Of a stretch of DNA of 42,399 bases, positions 8,452 through 16,562 are shown in pieces. The stretch lies in the NCBI RefSeq assembly GCF_000422905.1, contig NZ_AUGY01000075.1:1-42399 (forward strand), given 5' to 3'. The notes below the pieces were generated by a model. That model had not been told where the DNA came from, searched no databases, and was given only the letters and a program-made list of their open reading frames with translations. The position numbers were made by a program, and so were the translations under genes. The first letter of the stretch is position 1; each line of letters begins with the position of its first letter. The DNA is from Paenibacillus alginolyticus DSM 5050 = NBRC 15375. GTDB taxonomy: Bacteria; Bacillota; Bacilli; Paenibacillales; NBRC-103111.

Positions 8452-9327
8452 ATGAAGCTAACGAAAGGCGAGAGTGCCTTTGTCACTACGAACTATTTGG
8501 TTCTGACAGTAATGACGATTATTATTGTAATTCCTTTTTGGTACGTGATTTCGGTTTCCGTGACACCGTATCATATTTTCAGCGAGAAGAACGGCCTGAT
8601 TTTGTTTCCGAGCTCGCTCAGTTTTGAGTACTATACGTATTTGTTAAAAGAAGGCTCGCTGATATTCACAGCCTACGGCAATACGATCCGCAACACAGCG
8701 GGGGGCGTTCTGCTCGCCTTGTTTCTGACAACAACAGCCGCCTACGCACTTGCAGAGAAAAAACTGCCCGGCCGGCGAATCTTCATGCTCATCTTCGTAT
8801 TCACCATGCTGTTCAAAGGCGGGATGATTCCTACCTATATCACCATTAAGCAGTTAGGTTTGTTAAACACGAACTATGTGCTTATTCTGGTCATGGCCTA
8901 CAGCGCTTTCAACATGATTATTATGAAATCGTTCTTCGAAAGCATTCCTGAGAGCCTGCGTGAATCGGCTTCCATTGACGGTGCCTCGGAGTTCAGAATC
9001 CTATGGCAGATTGTGCTGCCGCTATCCAAACCAGTTATCGCAACAATCGGACTCTTGTACTTGGTCGTTTATTGGAATGATTTCTTCAACGCCATGCTCT
9101 ATGTGACGGATTGGCACAAAGCGCCTGTGCAGCTCATCCTCCGCACCATCATTGCCAGTTCCAGCCTTCCGCCTGAGCTGCTTGAAGCGGCAGGCTCTAC
9201 GCCTCCGCCGACGATCGGCATCCAGATGGCAGCGATTGTGATCGTGGCCCTGCCGATGCTCATTATTTACCCTTTTATTCAAAAGCATTTCGAGCAGGGG
9301 ATGTTGATCGGATCTGTCAAAGGCTAG
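8452..9327 (+). CDS. Sugar ABC transporter permease, YtcP type (system 1)
   Basis: A 291-residue second permease, pairing with the upstream LplB-like protein 17 bases away. It shows an FWYVISVSVTPYHIF first membrane segment, the family-typical TMLFKGGMIPTYITIKQLGLLNT region, and an EAA loop near residues 177-192 (RESASIDGASEFRI). It ends in the conserved FIQKHFEQGMLIGSVKG tail shared with the second system in this window. It starts at the ATG preceded by AAAGGGGAAG. The two permeases would form the channel heterodimer. Confidence 0.93.
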   Translation: MKLTKGESAFVTTNYLVLTVMTIIIVIPFWYVISVSVTPYHIFSEKNGLILFPSSLSFEYYTYLLKEGSLIFTAYGNTIRNTAGGVLLALFLTTTAAYALAEKKLPGRRIFMLIFVFTMLFKGGMIPTYITIKQLGLLNTNYVLILVMAYSAFNMIIMKSFFESIPESLRESASIDGASEFRILWQIVLPLSKPVIATIGLLYLVVYWNDFFNAMLYVTDWHKAPVQLILRTIIASSSLPPELLEAAGSTPPPTIGIQMAAIVIVALPMLIIYPFIQKHFEQGMLIGSVKG

Positions 9328-9396
9328 TTAATTTGTTTGTCGGCTTCATTCCCATTGGGGCAAAAATAAAATATAATTCAAGGAGGTCGATTTGTC

Positions 9397-11031
9397 ATGT
9401 CAAATCAATTGAAAGTTTGGTCGTACAGCGCACTTGCTGCCCTATTAGCCGGAACCGTAACCCTCGCAGGCTGCAGTAAAACGGGTGATCCGTCACCGAC
9501 TACGCCAGCGTCTTCCGCAAGTTCGGCATCGGCGGCACCGAAAGTAGAGGAGCCTTATGAACTAAAATGGCTGAAGGCCCAAGATATATCCAAGCCTTAT
9601 GATCCTTCGAAGGATGCCGTGAAGCAAGCCGTAGAGAAAAAGCTGAATATCAAAATCACGCCGGAGATGGTGGACGTTCAGCAGTATAAAACGAAGCTTA
9701 ATCTCAAAATGTCCAGCGGGGATATTCCCGATGTCGTACGTATTGATTTCGCCGACGATTTCCAAAAGTATGCTCAGCAAGGCGCTTTCGTCGATCTGAC
9801 GAGTCTCATTAATGAGAAAGATACACCGAATATCCTCAAGGAAGTGCCCAAGGAGGTATTCGAACAGGCGAAAGTAAACGGTAAAATATATGGTATTCCT
9901 TATCAAGGAGGACCAGGCGCGGGTTATCGCTGGAATGTGGTACTGCGCAAGGACTACGTGGAGGGCATGGGCGCTCAAGTCCCAAAAACACTGGATGAGT
10001 ACTACAATTTGCTTAAAAAAGTAAAAGCAGAGAAACCGGATGTCATCCCGCTCGGCGGCTATACGGCACAGATTGGTCAGCAGAAATATGCGAACAATTC
10101 ATTTGATCATATTTTTGGCGCATTTGGCATAACACCGGGTTATTTCACGGAGAAAGACGGTAAATTCAGCAATTATGATATTGATCCGAAAATGAAAGAG
10201 GCCCTGCAGTATTTGCAAAAAATGTACGCAGAAGGACTTATCGATAAAGAGTTCGCCACGATCAAGGAAGAGCAGCTGCGTGCGAAGCTTTACAGCGGCA
10301 AACTGTTCTCGTGGATGGGCTGGTGGTCCACACCGAATGATTATGACACGCAAGTGGAAACCAACGAGCTTAAGAAAAGCGGCAAATTGGCTTCTGACGG
10401 CAAGTTACCAGATCAGTCCAATGTACCGTTCAAATACTTGTCTTTGAACGGCTCGCTTGTCGGTCCAGATGGCAAAGCGGTAGCTCCAGCAGGCGCTCCA
10501 TTCGGCCAAATGAACGCGATCAGCGCGAAGACGAAAGATCCGAAAAAGGTGCTGGCCATCATTGAGAATTCCTTGTCGCTTGAGAATCAAATGCTCACTG
10601 TATGGGGTATTGAAGGGGAAGATTACAAGATCGACAATGGTAAGATGAAGGTAGTTACCGATCTGATCGATCCTAAGACGCAGCAGGATAAGAATGGGAA
10701 CTTCCGGGGTATTCAAAGCTACCTGTTTGCTCCTGGCTTGAAAGGCTGGCCACGTTATCTGGAATCACTGCCACTGCGCCATTCGCAGGCTTTGGATGTT
10801 GCCATTAACAATAAATTCCAAATTACAGATGCTTCCAATTACTTGGATTCTCCGACGAAAATCACCAAGCTCGTGGAGCTGAACACCCTGCGCGATTCTG
10901 TCTTTACACAAATTATTATGGGCGCAGACATCAAGAAATTCGATGAATTCGCAGAGAAATGGAAATCACAAGGCGGCACTCAGATTCTTACCGAGCTGGA
11001 AGCTTCCTTCAAAAAGAAATCAGGTAAATAA
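9397..11031 (+). CDS. Extracellular sugar-binding lipoprotein (LplA-like, system 1)
   Basis: A 544-residue substrate-binding protein that captures the oligosaccharide outside the membrane. The signal peptide ends in a lipobox TLAGC with lipid-modified C26, followed by a Ser/Ala/Pro linker (about 27-50). The binding domain contains the family-typical segments SGDIPDVVRIDF and GKIYGIPYQGG and a Trp-rich middle (FSWMGWWSTP). Its length of about 540 residues is normal for LplA-like proteins. AAGGAGG lies 9 bases before the ATG. The gene sits 69 bases after the permeases and is followed by a hairpin at 11041-11077 that may limit transcription into the kinase genes. Confidence 0.93.
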   Translation: MSNQLKVWSYSALAALLAGTVTLAGCSKTGDPSPTTPASSASSASAAPKVEEPYELKWLKAQDISKPYDPSKDAVKQAVEKKLNIKITPEMVDVQQYKTKLNLKMSSGDIPDVVRIDFADDFQKYAQQGAFVDLTSLINEKDTPNILKEVPKEVFEQAKVNGKIYGIPYQGGPGAGYRWNVVLRKDYVEGMGAQVPKTLDEYYNLLKKVKAEKPDVIPLGGYTAQIGQQKYANNSFDHIFGAFGITPGYFTEKDGKFSNYDIDPKMKEALQYLQKMYAEGLIDKEFATIKEEQLRAKLYSGKLFSWMGWWSTPNDYDTQVETNELKKSGKLASDGKLPDQSNVPFKYLSLNGSLVGPDGKAVAPAGAPFGQMNAISAKTKDPKKVLAIIENSLSLENQMLTVWGIEGEDYKIDNGKMKVVTDLIDPKTQQDKNGNFRGIQSYLFAPGLKGWPRYLESLPLRHSQALDVAINNKFQITDASNYLDSPTKITKLVELNTLRDSVFTQIIMGADIKKFDEFAEKWKSQGGTQILTELEASFKKKSGK

Positions 11032-11040
11032 GTTTTGGAG

Positions 11041-11077
11041 AGCCCCTCGTTCAGCACCTGCTGATGAGGGGGCTTTT
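11041..11077 (+). terminator. Hairpin between the binding-protein and kinase genes
   Basis: AGCCCCTC pairs with GAGGGGGCT across an imperfect stem, then TTTT. It lies 10 bases after the lipoprotein stop and 32 bases before the kinase start, so it probably works as a partial terminator that keeps regulator expression below that of the transporter. Confidence 0.65.
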
Positions 11078-11108
11078 GCCATCATACCGGAGAAGGAGGG
11101 GGTCATTC

Positions 11109-12968
11109 ATGGCGATTCGCTTCAAGAAACGCAGCGGTCATTCAGGGTTATTGTATCGGCTCAGTCTTCCCATTTTCCTGTTGATTGTGACCTTCATTGC
11201 CCTTTTTGCCACGGCGGCCAGTTACATCCTCATCCGGGTACAGAACGACCATACACTGAAGATGGCAGAGCAATCGACCAAATTTGTTTACCGTAATATG
11301 GAATATCAGCTTAACACAATGAACAATGTAGCTGCTTTCCTGATGAGTAATCAATCGATTGAAAATCTACTCATGAGCACGTATCAGATGCCCTTCGAGG
11401 CTGTTAGTGATTTCTATACGTTGGAAGCAAATTTGCAAAATCTCTCTCTATTGTCTCTTCTAAATGACTTCGGATCAGGCAATGTTGTACAGCAATCGTA
11501 TGTCGTTTCTGTCGCGCTAGAACCGGGCAGCGGACTTTACGCCATGGCTACGGAACATTTTTCCCCGATAACGGGGATTTATAAGAATAATGATTTGCAG
11601 AATCAAAAGTGGTTTCAAAGCCTGAACCGCGGGGAACGACAGATCGTATGGTGGAGCCAGAAGTCAGATGCAGATTCGGCTATGATCTATTCAGCGCGTA
11701 AAAAAACGAGCCTCAAAGACGGTCGAAGCGTAGGTATGGTCATCGTCGGCGCAGATACGGGCAGCATCAGAGGAATCTTCGACAATGCGCGGCTTGATGA
11801 AGGGTTTCATCTACTGCTGGACGAATCGGACCGGGTCATTTACAGTGAACGCTATAATTTTCTCGATGACGCGAGTGAGCTTCAATATGTTCGTGCACTT
11901 GCTGATGCCAAGGGTTCGATCATTACGAAGATCGATGGTGAGAATCATCGGGTTATGTTTGAGACCTTGGATAACGGGTGGAAGCTGCTTGCGGTAGTTC
12001 CAGAGAGCCATTTCAGCCGGTACACCTTTGCCATATCGGCATTTGGCGCTGCGACAGCAGCGGCGGCCTTACTCATTGCAGGCTTCTGGCTCCGAAGAAT
12101 TGTCGTGCGGGTCACTGTTCCCATCACCAAGCTGGTTACCGCGATCCAACGTCCGGAAGTGGTGGAGTTTAAAGAAGCACTTCCTTATCTAAACACGGGG
12201 ATCTATGAAGTCGATGAGCTGAACCAGAAGTTCGCGTCTATGCTCGTCACCATTCATAGTTTGATCGAGAAATCCTTTACCGAAGAGATTGAACGCCGCC
12301 AGCTTCAATTGGAGCTGTTGCATGCTCAGATTAATCCCCATTTCTTATATAACACCTTGGATTTGATTAACTGCCGAGCCATTATGACAGGAGATCGGGA
12401 GACGAGCCAGATCGTTCGTTCCCTTGCTAACGTATTTCGTTACGGTCTTAATCGGGGTCAAACCTGGATTTCACTGGAAGAAGAGATGAAGCAGGTCGAG
12501 GCCTATCTCCATATTCAAAAGATGATGATGAATGATTTGCACGTGGATATACAAATACCGGGCGATCTATTGTCGGCAACGATCGTGCATCTTATTTTGC
12601 AGCCGCTCGCGGAAAACGCTATCATCCACGGGTTTGCTGATCGCAAGTCCGGCTGCCGGATCGCTATTTCTGCTAGATTGGAGCGGGAGGGACTTGTACT
12701 CCGGGTCGAAGACAACGGTCGTGGCTGTGATGCGGATAAGATGAATCGTATGCTTAGGCAGCCTCCTGTGCTAGATACTAATGAATCGAATGAAGCAGGA
12801 AGCGGCTATGGCACATTGAATGTTCACCGGAGAATACAACTGCATGACGGGGAGGGGTATGGTTTGCGTTATGTGGAAGTAGGTGAGGGTACGGGTACCA
12901 GCGTCGAAGTCGTTATGCCTTATCGCCCGGAGCGGCCGGCAGTCAGAAAGGATGCTGCGAATGTTTAA
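11109..12968 (+). CDS. YesM-type sensor histidine kinase (system 1)
   Basis: A membrane sensor kinase of 619 residues from the ATG at 11109, chosen because GGAGGGGG precedes it; an earlier ATG at 11064 lies inside the terminator hairpin. The order is a membrane segment near residues 14-38, an extracytoplasmic Cache-like sensor to about 300, a second membrane segment near 306-328, HAMP, then the His_kinase domain with the LHAQINPHFLYNTLD motif (His 411) and an ATPase domain with LILQPLAENAIIHG and DNGRG. Such kinases usually sense a sugar ligand, often with the binding protein, and activate a YesN-type partner. The response regulator gene overlaps its last 8 bases, so pairing is secure. Confidence 0.92.
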   Translation: MAIRFKKRSGHSGLLYRLSLPIFLLIVTFIALFATAASYILIRVQNDHTLKMAEQSTKFVYRNMEYQLNTMNNVAAFLMSNQSIENLLMSTYQMPFEAVSDFYTLEANLQNLSLLSLLNDFGSGNVVQQSYVVSVALEPGSGLYAMATEHFSPITGIYKNNDLQNQKWFQSLNRGERQIVWWSQKSDADSAMIYSARKKTSLKDGRSVGMVIVGADTGSIRGIFDNARLDEGFHLLLDESDRVIYSERYNFLDDASELQYVRALADAKGSIITKIDGENHRVMFETLDNGWKLLAVVPESHFSRYTFAISAFGAATAAAALLIAGFWLRRIVVRVTVPITKLVTAIQRPEVVEFKEALPYLNTGIYEVDELNQKFASMLVTIHSLIEKSFTEEIERRQLQLELLHAQINPHFLYNTLDLINCRAIMTGDRETSQIVRSLANVFRYGLNRGQTWISLEEEMKQVEAYLHIQKMMMNDLHVDIQIPGDLLSATIVHLILQPLAENAIIHGFADRKSGCRIAISARLEREGLVLRVEDNGRGCDADKMNRMLRQPPVLDTNESNEAGSGYGTLNVHRRIQLHDGEGYGLRYVEVGEGTGTSVEVVMPYRPERPAVRKDAANV

Positions 12969-13767
12969 GCTGCTGATTGCGGAAGATGTGAAAATTGTTC
13001 GTGAGACTTTGGTGAACGCTATCAATTGGCAGGCATTAGGTATCGTTCTGCTTGGGGCCGTTGAGAATGGGGAAGAGGTACTAGACTGGCTAGAGCACGA
13101 GGAGCCGGACCTCCTCTTGACCGATATTGGGATGCCAAAGATGAATGGATTAGAGTTGATAGAAGCCGTAAAATCTCGTAAACCGGATATCCGCTGTATC
13201 ATTTTATCAGGGCTGAATGAATTTGAGCATGCTCGGCAGGCGATTAAGCTTCAAGTGCTGGATTATGTACTGAAACCGATCGACCCTGAGGCAATTGAAA
13301 AAGTGCTTGTGAATGCAGTAGAAGTACTGTCCAAAGAACGGGAAGAGCGTCACGCATTGACGATCGCGGAACAAGCCGTCAAGGAAAAACTTCCGAATTT
13401 GACGGAAGCGCTGCCTCATGTAGAATGGACCGGAAGCTTGAAAAAGAAGAAGCTGGTTGAGCAGGCGATGCAGGTTGTGAAGGAAGGATACACGCGCAAG
13501 GAACTGACGCTGTCAGATGTAGCGGCTGCAGTCGGATTAAGCGATAAATATTTGAATTTACTGTTTAAAGAAGTAACCGGGGTGACGATCAACCATGCCA
13601 TTATTCGTCTCCGTATGGAGGAGGCGGCCCGATTGCTGAAGGATCCCACCATAAAAATATATGAAATCTGCGATAGGATTGGATATACTGATCAGGATCA
13701 TTTCCGGGAGAGCTTCAAGAAGCAGTACGGCTTGACACCGACTGAATATCGCAATAAGTTTCTGTAG
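12961..13767 (+). CDS. YesN-type response regulator with AraC DNA-binding domain (system 1)
   Basis: A 268-residue regulator starting at the ATG at 12961 (MFKLLIAEDVK), 9 bases after AGAAAGG, with an alternative ATG at 12952. The receiver domain has the acidic pair E8/D9, phosphoacceptor D55 (LLLTDIGMPKMNG) and the YVLKPID lysine. A short linker leads to an AraC-type double helix-turn-helix at about 165-268, with RKELTLSDVAAAVGLSDKYLNLLFK and the closing DQDHFRESFKKQYGLTPTEYR. YesN proteins are often near 350-500 residues, so the linker here is short. It likely activates the 7484-11031 transporter operon. Eight bases overlap the kinase gene. Confidence 0.92.
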   Translation: MFKLLIAEDVKIVRETLVNAINWQALGIVLLGAVENGEEVLDWLEHEEPDLLLTDIGMPKMNGLELIEAVKSRKPDIRCIILSGLNEFEHARQAIKLQVLDYVLKPIDPEAIEKVLVNAVEVLSKEREERHALTIAEQAVKEKLPNLTEALPHVEWTGSLKKKKLVEQAMQVVKEGYTRKELTLSDVAAAVGLSDKYLNLLFKEVTGVTINHAIIRLRMEEAARLLKDPTIKIYEICDRIGYTDQDHFRESFKKQYGLTPTEYRNKFL

Positions 13768-13865
13768 CAGGAGGGAAGGCTCCTTTGAGTAGTCGGTCTT
13801 TTCTTCGTACCAAACAAATGGCGGTTGCCTCCGTGGCATATGTACAAGCATACCTTATGTAACGT

Positions 13866-13878
13866 ACGTATAAATATA
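13866..13878 (+). promoter_or_regulatory. Conserved upstream element of the first YjcZ-like gene
   Basis: ACGTATAAATATA occurs here and identically at 14622-14634, in each case about 30-35 bases before a YjcZ-like start codon. It is probably the -10 region of a sporulation-sigma-factor promoter, but neither spacing nor -35 fits one sigma consensus well enough to name it. Confidence 0.45.
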
Positions 13879-13913
13879 CGGTAGTAAAATATTACAGAAG
13901 GGAATGAGTATAC

Positions 13914-14018
13914 ATGAGCGTAGGTTATGGTGAAGGTTATGGTACTGGGCGCAACGTAGCATTTATTTTGGTTCTTTTTATTCTTTTGGTTATCATCACA
14001 ACAGCATTTGTAATTTAA
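13914..14018 (+). CDS. YjcZ-family sporulation microprotein (copy 1)
   Basis: A 34-residue protein beginning MSVGYGEGYGTGRNVAF and ending in an almost entirely hydrophobic helix (ILVLFILLVIITTAFVI). This Gly/Tyr-rich head with one C-terminal membrane helix is typical of the YjcZ/SscA-like sporulation peptides found on Bacillales spores. The ribosome binding site AGAAGGGAATGAG precedes the ATG. A terminator follows. A near-identical paralogue lies at 14663-14755; the 20 bases spanning each start codon are the same in both copies, indicating recent duplication. Confidence 0.85.
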   Translation: MSVGYGEGYGTGRNVAFILVLFILLVIITTAFVI

Positions 14019-14032
14019 TATTCCTTAAAAGA

Positions 14033-14068
14033 AAAGACGGAAGCCAACAATGGCCGCCGTCTTTTTTT
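14033..14068 (+). terminator. Bidirectional terminator after YjcZ-like copy 1
   Basis: AAAGACGG pairs with CCGTCTTT, then TTTTT. On the minus strand the same stem is followed by a T-rich tail (CTTTT), so it also serves the gene ending at 14098. Confidence 0.8.
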
Positions 14069-14097
14069 GTTAACTTAACATTTACTTACTTATTGAA

Positions 14098-14436
14098 TTA
14101 AAAGAAAAACGGGAACCCAAAAAACGGAAAGGCAAATAAAAAAGCCAGTGCTGCAAATGGAAAGAAGAATCTTTCAAAACCGAAACTAGGAAAAAAAGCG
14201 GATGTTTTTACTTGCTTGGCTTTTTTGCCGGACTGTTTTTTGGCGGACGGATTTTTGTTCAAACCGTATATGCCAACTTCACCCGGTACTCCCCTATAGC
14301 CGTTTATAATCAATTGATTACCATCAATACCCTCAATAGTCCCGTAATAATGCGTTCCATCATGCAAAACTGCACAAATTGGACTTCCTAGGTAAGGCCT
14401 ACAAGTTGCCTCGCAAATCGGAAATATTCTCTCCAC
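14098..14436 (-). CDS. Small protein with a conserved LGxPxCxVLxxGxxYYG domain and Phe-rich tail
   Basis: A 112-residue protein of no family I recognise. Residues about 16-47 (starting LGSPICAVLHDG, then YYGTIEGIDGNQLIING) strongly resemble residues in the protein at 15522-16058, so both share a compact beta-type module. A Lys-rich linker (about 65-76) and a C-terminal tail dominated by Phe, Ala and Pro follow, ending FPFFGFPFFF. The start is a GTG, 11 bases after AAAGGAGG. It sits between the two YjcZ-like genes, divergent from the second, which suggests a spore coat or spore membrane role. Two Cys pairs in the head could cross-link. Function is unknown. Confidence 0.65.
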   Translation of the reverse strand: MERIFPICEATCRPYLGSPICAVLHDGTHYYGTIEGIDGNQLIINGYRGVPGEVGIYGLNKNPSAKKQSGKKAKQVKTSAFFPSFGFERFFFPFAALAFLFAFPFFGFPFFF

Positions 14437-14621
14437 CTGCCCTCATACCTCCTTTAAGATAAAATCTAGTTTTATCATATGTCTGTAGGTATTAGGTGAT
14501 TGGATATATGACCTTTTCAAGCCTTTTCAATACCGCCCAATTTGGCAGACATTTCACTCTCAAGTTCATTTGCCACCCGTGACAAACGTCCAATCAAGCA
14601 CGTTGTACCGAACGTATAAAT

Positions 14622-14634
14622 ATAACGTAGTGAA
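14622..14634 (+). promoter_or_regulatory. Conserved upstream element of the second YjcZ-like gene
   Basis: The second copy of ACGTATAAATATA, 28 bases before the start codon at 14663. It was duplicated together with the gene. The sigma factor cannot be named from this alone. Confidence 0.45.
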
Positions 14635-14662
14635 GAAAAATCACCGAGAGGAATGAGTATAC

Positions 14663-14755
14663 ATGAGCGCAGAATATGGATTTGGACGTAACGTAGCATT
14701 TATCTTGGTTCTTTTTATTCTTTTAGTCATCATCACAACCGCTTTCGTAATTTAA
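14663..14755 (+). CDS. YjcZ-family sporulation microprotein (copy 2)
   Basis: A 30-residue paralogue of the protein at 13914-14018. The last 22 residues, from RNVAF onward, are identical; the head is shorter (MSAEYGFG). It has the same GAGAGGAATGAG ribosome binding site and its own terminator at 14797-14837. It is probably a forespore or mother-cell membrane peptide made during sporulation, by analogy with the YjcZ family. The tandem pair is interrupted by the unrelated minus-strand gene at 14098-14436. Confidence 0.85.
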   Translation: MSAEYGFGRNVAFILVLFILLVIITTAFVI

Positions 14756-14796
14756 TATATTCCTTAATCCAATACCAAGAATATCGAGAAAAACAA

Positions 14797-14837
14797 AAAC
14801 GGGCCTTTCGCCAGATGATGCGATAGGTCCGTTTTTT
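14797..14837 (+). terminator. Terminator after YjcZ-like copy 2
   Basis: AAACGGGCCT pairs with AGGTCCGTTT (one G-U pair) around an 18-base loop and ends in a TTTTTT run. Confidence 0.8.
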
Positions 14838-14959
14838 CACATTGTTTAACGAAAGGAAACCGATTCTGTGAGGATGAGATAATGAGCTTATAGGAACTGA
14901 ATCACCTAATCAAGCATATGCTAGCATCAGACCGTCATATAAGTTGGGTGAGCGACTGA

Positions 14960-15277
14960 ATGCTAATGGAAAACATTGAAAAAGAAATGAAGTTTGGGCG
15001 ACCAGAGGCAATTGGGAATATTGGAACAATATGGCCACCTGGAATAACGGGTCTCCATATAAACAACCAAAGCTTTTATCCAGGAACGCAATTATTTGGC
15101 CCTATTTTCAGCCATTCTTATGCACCCTATCCTATGATCACACCAATGTATCTGGGTTTTCCTTACGGCTATGTTTTTGGGTACCCCATAATTCAGTACA
15201 GACCAGGTTTTGCTGATTTCGACAAGCCTAATTTACATCAACTAAGAACTGGTTATGACGGATGCCCGTTGGGTTAG
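14960..15277 (+). CDS. Hypothetical Gly/Pro/Tyr-rich small protein
   Basis: A 105-residue frame beginning MLMENIEKEMKFG. The middle is rich in Pro, Tyr, Gly and Phe (FSHSYAPYPM, YLGFPYGYVFGYP), a composition seen in spore coat and exosporium proteins. GGGTGAG stands about 7 bases before the ATG at 14960; a second ATG at 14966 is also usable. No domain is recognised. Its place between the YjcZ-like pair and the Gly-rich protein at 15522 supports a spore-surface role, but that rests on composition and context only. The 240 bases after it hold no clear gene. Confidence 0.5.
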   Translation: MLMENIEKEMKFGRPEAIGNIGTIWPPGITGLHINNQSFYPGTQLFGPIFSHSYAPYPMITPMYLGFPYGYVFGYPIIQYRPGFADFDKPNLHQLRTGYDGCPLG

Positions 15278-15521
15278 GGGGAGGTTTAAGCTTCCGCCTA
15301 TTTGGCATGGGTAGCTATTGACTTTACTGAGTTGAGTGAGATTGTGGGGGGACAAATGTTTAAACATATCTCGTAATTTGAGCTGCATCAACCTATACAA
15401 AACGACGAAGGATGGCGTAAGCTGTCTTTTTTTGTTTATTTGCCTGAAAGTTTGAGAACATTGCATCAAAAATGACTCATCTTTAAAAGAGCATAGTCCA
15501 AACCTAACAAATCAACATAAG

Positions 15522-16058
15522 ATGACAAGAAGTATGATTTCATTTAAAAGGATGAGTGAGCTGGGAATGAAAACTTTACAGCAGCGTAAAAAAAGGTACG
15601 GACGCGTCAAAGTCGGGCAAAAAGCCATCCCTGCAGCATTGCCCTCAATCTCTTCGCAAGTAAAAGAGAACTTAGGAACACCAGTATGTGTAGTGCTCAA
15701 GAACGGTTCTATGTATTACGGAGTTCTAGACAAAATACATGGCGACCAAGTTATTCTTCAAGGCTTCAAGGCAAATCGGAAACTCCCCCGAAATAAAGCC
15801 AAAGCCAAGGCACAAATATCGAGTTTAGGAGGTCTGGGAGGCTTACTTGGCGGAGGCGGATTAGGAAGCATGCTTGGCCTTCTTGGTGGCGGGGGGAAAG
15901 GTGGACTTGGCGGATTACTGGGTGGTCTTGGTAAAGGTGGTGCTGCAGCAGGTACTGCTGGGGGTGGAGGTTTCTTTGGTAACATAGGCAGTTTTTTTAA
16001 GATGGGCATGGGTGTCATTTCTTTTATCATGCCATTGATGAAAAATTTTTCAATCTGA
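15522..16058 (+). CDS. Small conserved domain protein with Gly-rich hydrophobic tail
   Basis: A 178-residue protein not assigned to a known family. A basic N-terminal part (about 1-40, QQRKKRYGRVKVGQK) leads to a module at about 51-82 (LGTPVCVVLKNG, then YYGVLDKIHGDQVIL) closely matching the protein at 14098-14436. From about residue 98 it becomes a Gly/Leu-rich low-complexity tail (GGLLGGGGLGSMLGLLGGGG-like) ending in a membrane-type helix (MGVISFIMPLM). The start is uncertain because no strong ribosome binding site precedes the ATG at 15522; the ATG at 15552 is an option. The Gly-rich tail suggests an insoluble spore-coat-like protein. The Pro-rich antisense frame is a shadow. Confidence 0.65.
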   Translation: MTRSMISFKRMSELGMKTLQQRKKRYGRVKVGQKAIPAALPSISSQVKENLGTPVCVVLKNGSMYYGVLDKIHGDQVILQGFKANRKLPRNKAKAKAQISSLGGLGGLLGGGGLGSMLGLLGGGGKGGLGGLLGGLGKGGAAAGTAGGGGFFGNIGSFFKMGMGVISFIMPLMKNFSI

Positions 16059-16100
16059 GTGAGTAGACTTCTGCAGGCAAGATATTTCCTTATAAACCGA

Positions 16101-16150
16101 AAAAAGACAAAAATCGCTAAGCCTTGATGGTGCGCGGTTTTTGTCTTTTT
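16101..16150. terminator. Bidirectional terminator between the Gly-rich protein and the ArsR gene
   Basis: A stem of AAAAAGACAAAAATCGC with GCGCGGTTTTTGTCTTTTT, with A- and T-runs on both sides. It serves converging genes ending at 16058 (plus) and 16175 (minus). Confidence 0.85.
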
Positions 16151-16174
16151 AATGAGGGAACAGGGGGAGAATCC

Positions 16175-16510
16175 CTACTTCTTCCCCTTTCCCTGCAATT
16201 CGTCCAAATATTCGTCCAAACGATCGAAGCGCTCTTCCCACATGCGGCGGTAAGATTCCAGCCAGTTGTTCATTTCTTTGAAGGGCTGGGCCCGAAGCTT
16301 ATAAATGCGCCGATTGGCACTGGGCTGTACTTCAACAAACCCCGCGTCGCTTAGGACGCGGAGATGTTTGGAAACTTGTGGCTGCTGGAGGCTGAGGCGC
16401 TCGGCGATTTCCCCTACGGTGAGGGGACCGCCTCGTAGGAGTTCGACGATGTACAATCGGTTGGGCTCTGCAAGTGCGCTCCAGGGTGTTGTGTTCAAGC
16501 CCATGTTCAT
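16175..16510 (-). CDS. ArsR-family transcriptional repressor
   Basis: A 111-residue winged-helix protein. The helix-turn-helix spans about residues 29-60 (LTVGEIAERLSLQQPQVSKHLRVLSDAGFVEV), with the typical opening WSALAEPNRLYIVELL. No Cys metal-binding pair is present, so it is of the non-metal ArsR type usually found beside SRPBCC genes. AAGGAAGGAG precedes the ATG at 16510; the next ATG at 16504 has a better spacer. It is the last gene of an SRPBCC-DoxX-ArsR operon and probably represses the promoter at 17532-17569. Confidence 0.9.
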   Translation of the reverse strand: MNMGLNTTPWSALAEPNRLYIVELLRGGPLTVGEIAERLSLQQPQVSKHLRVLSDAGFVEVQPSANRRIYKLRAQPFKEMNNWLESYRRMWEERFDRLDEYLDELQGKGKK

Positions 16511-16562
16511 GTGCTCCTTCCTTCAACACAAACCGATCAAGGGAGTTATTGTGAAGTTCGGT

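Noticed and set aside
13866..14634. Repeated elements near the YjcZ-like genes considered as a CRISPR or MITE array.
   Set aside because: There are only two copies, and they belong to a gene duplication with matching coding parts; no regular spacers exist.
15758..16030. A Pro-rich minus-strand frame opposite the Gly-rich protein.
   Set aside because: GGN codons read as proline on the other strand; there is no independent start signal, and it lies wholly inside a better gene.
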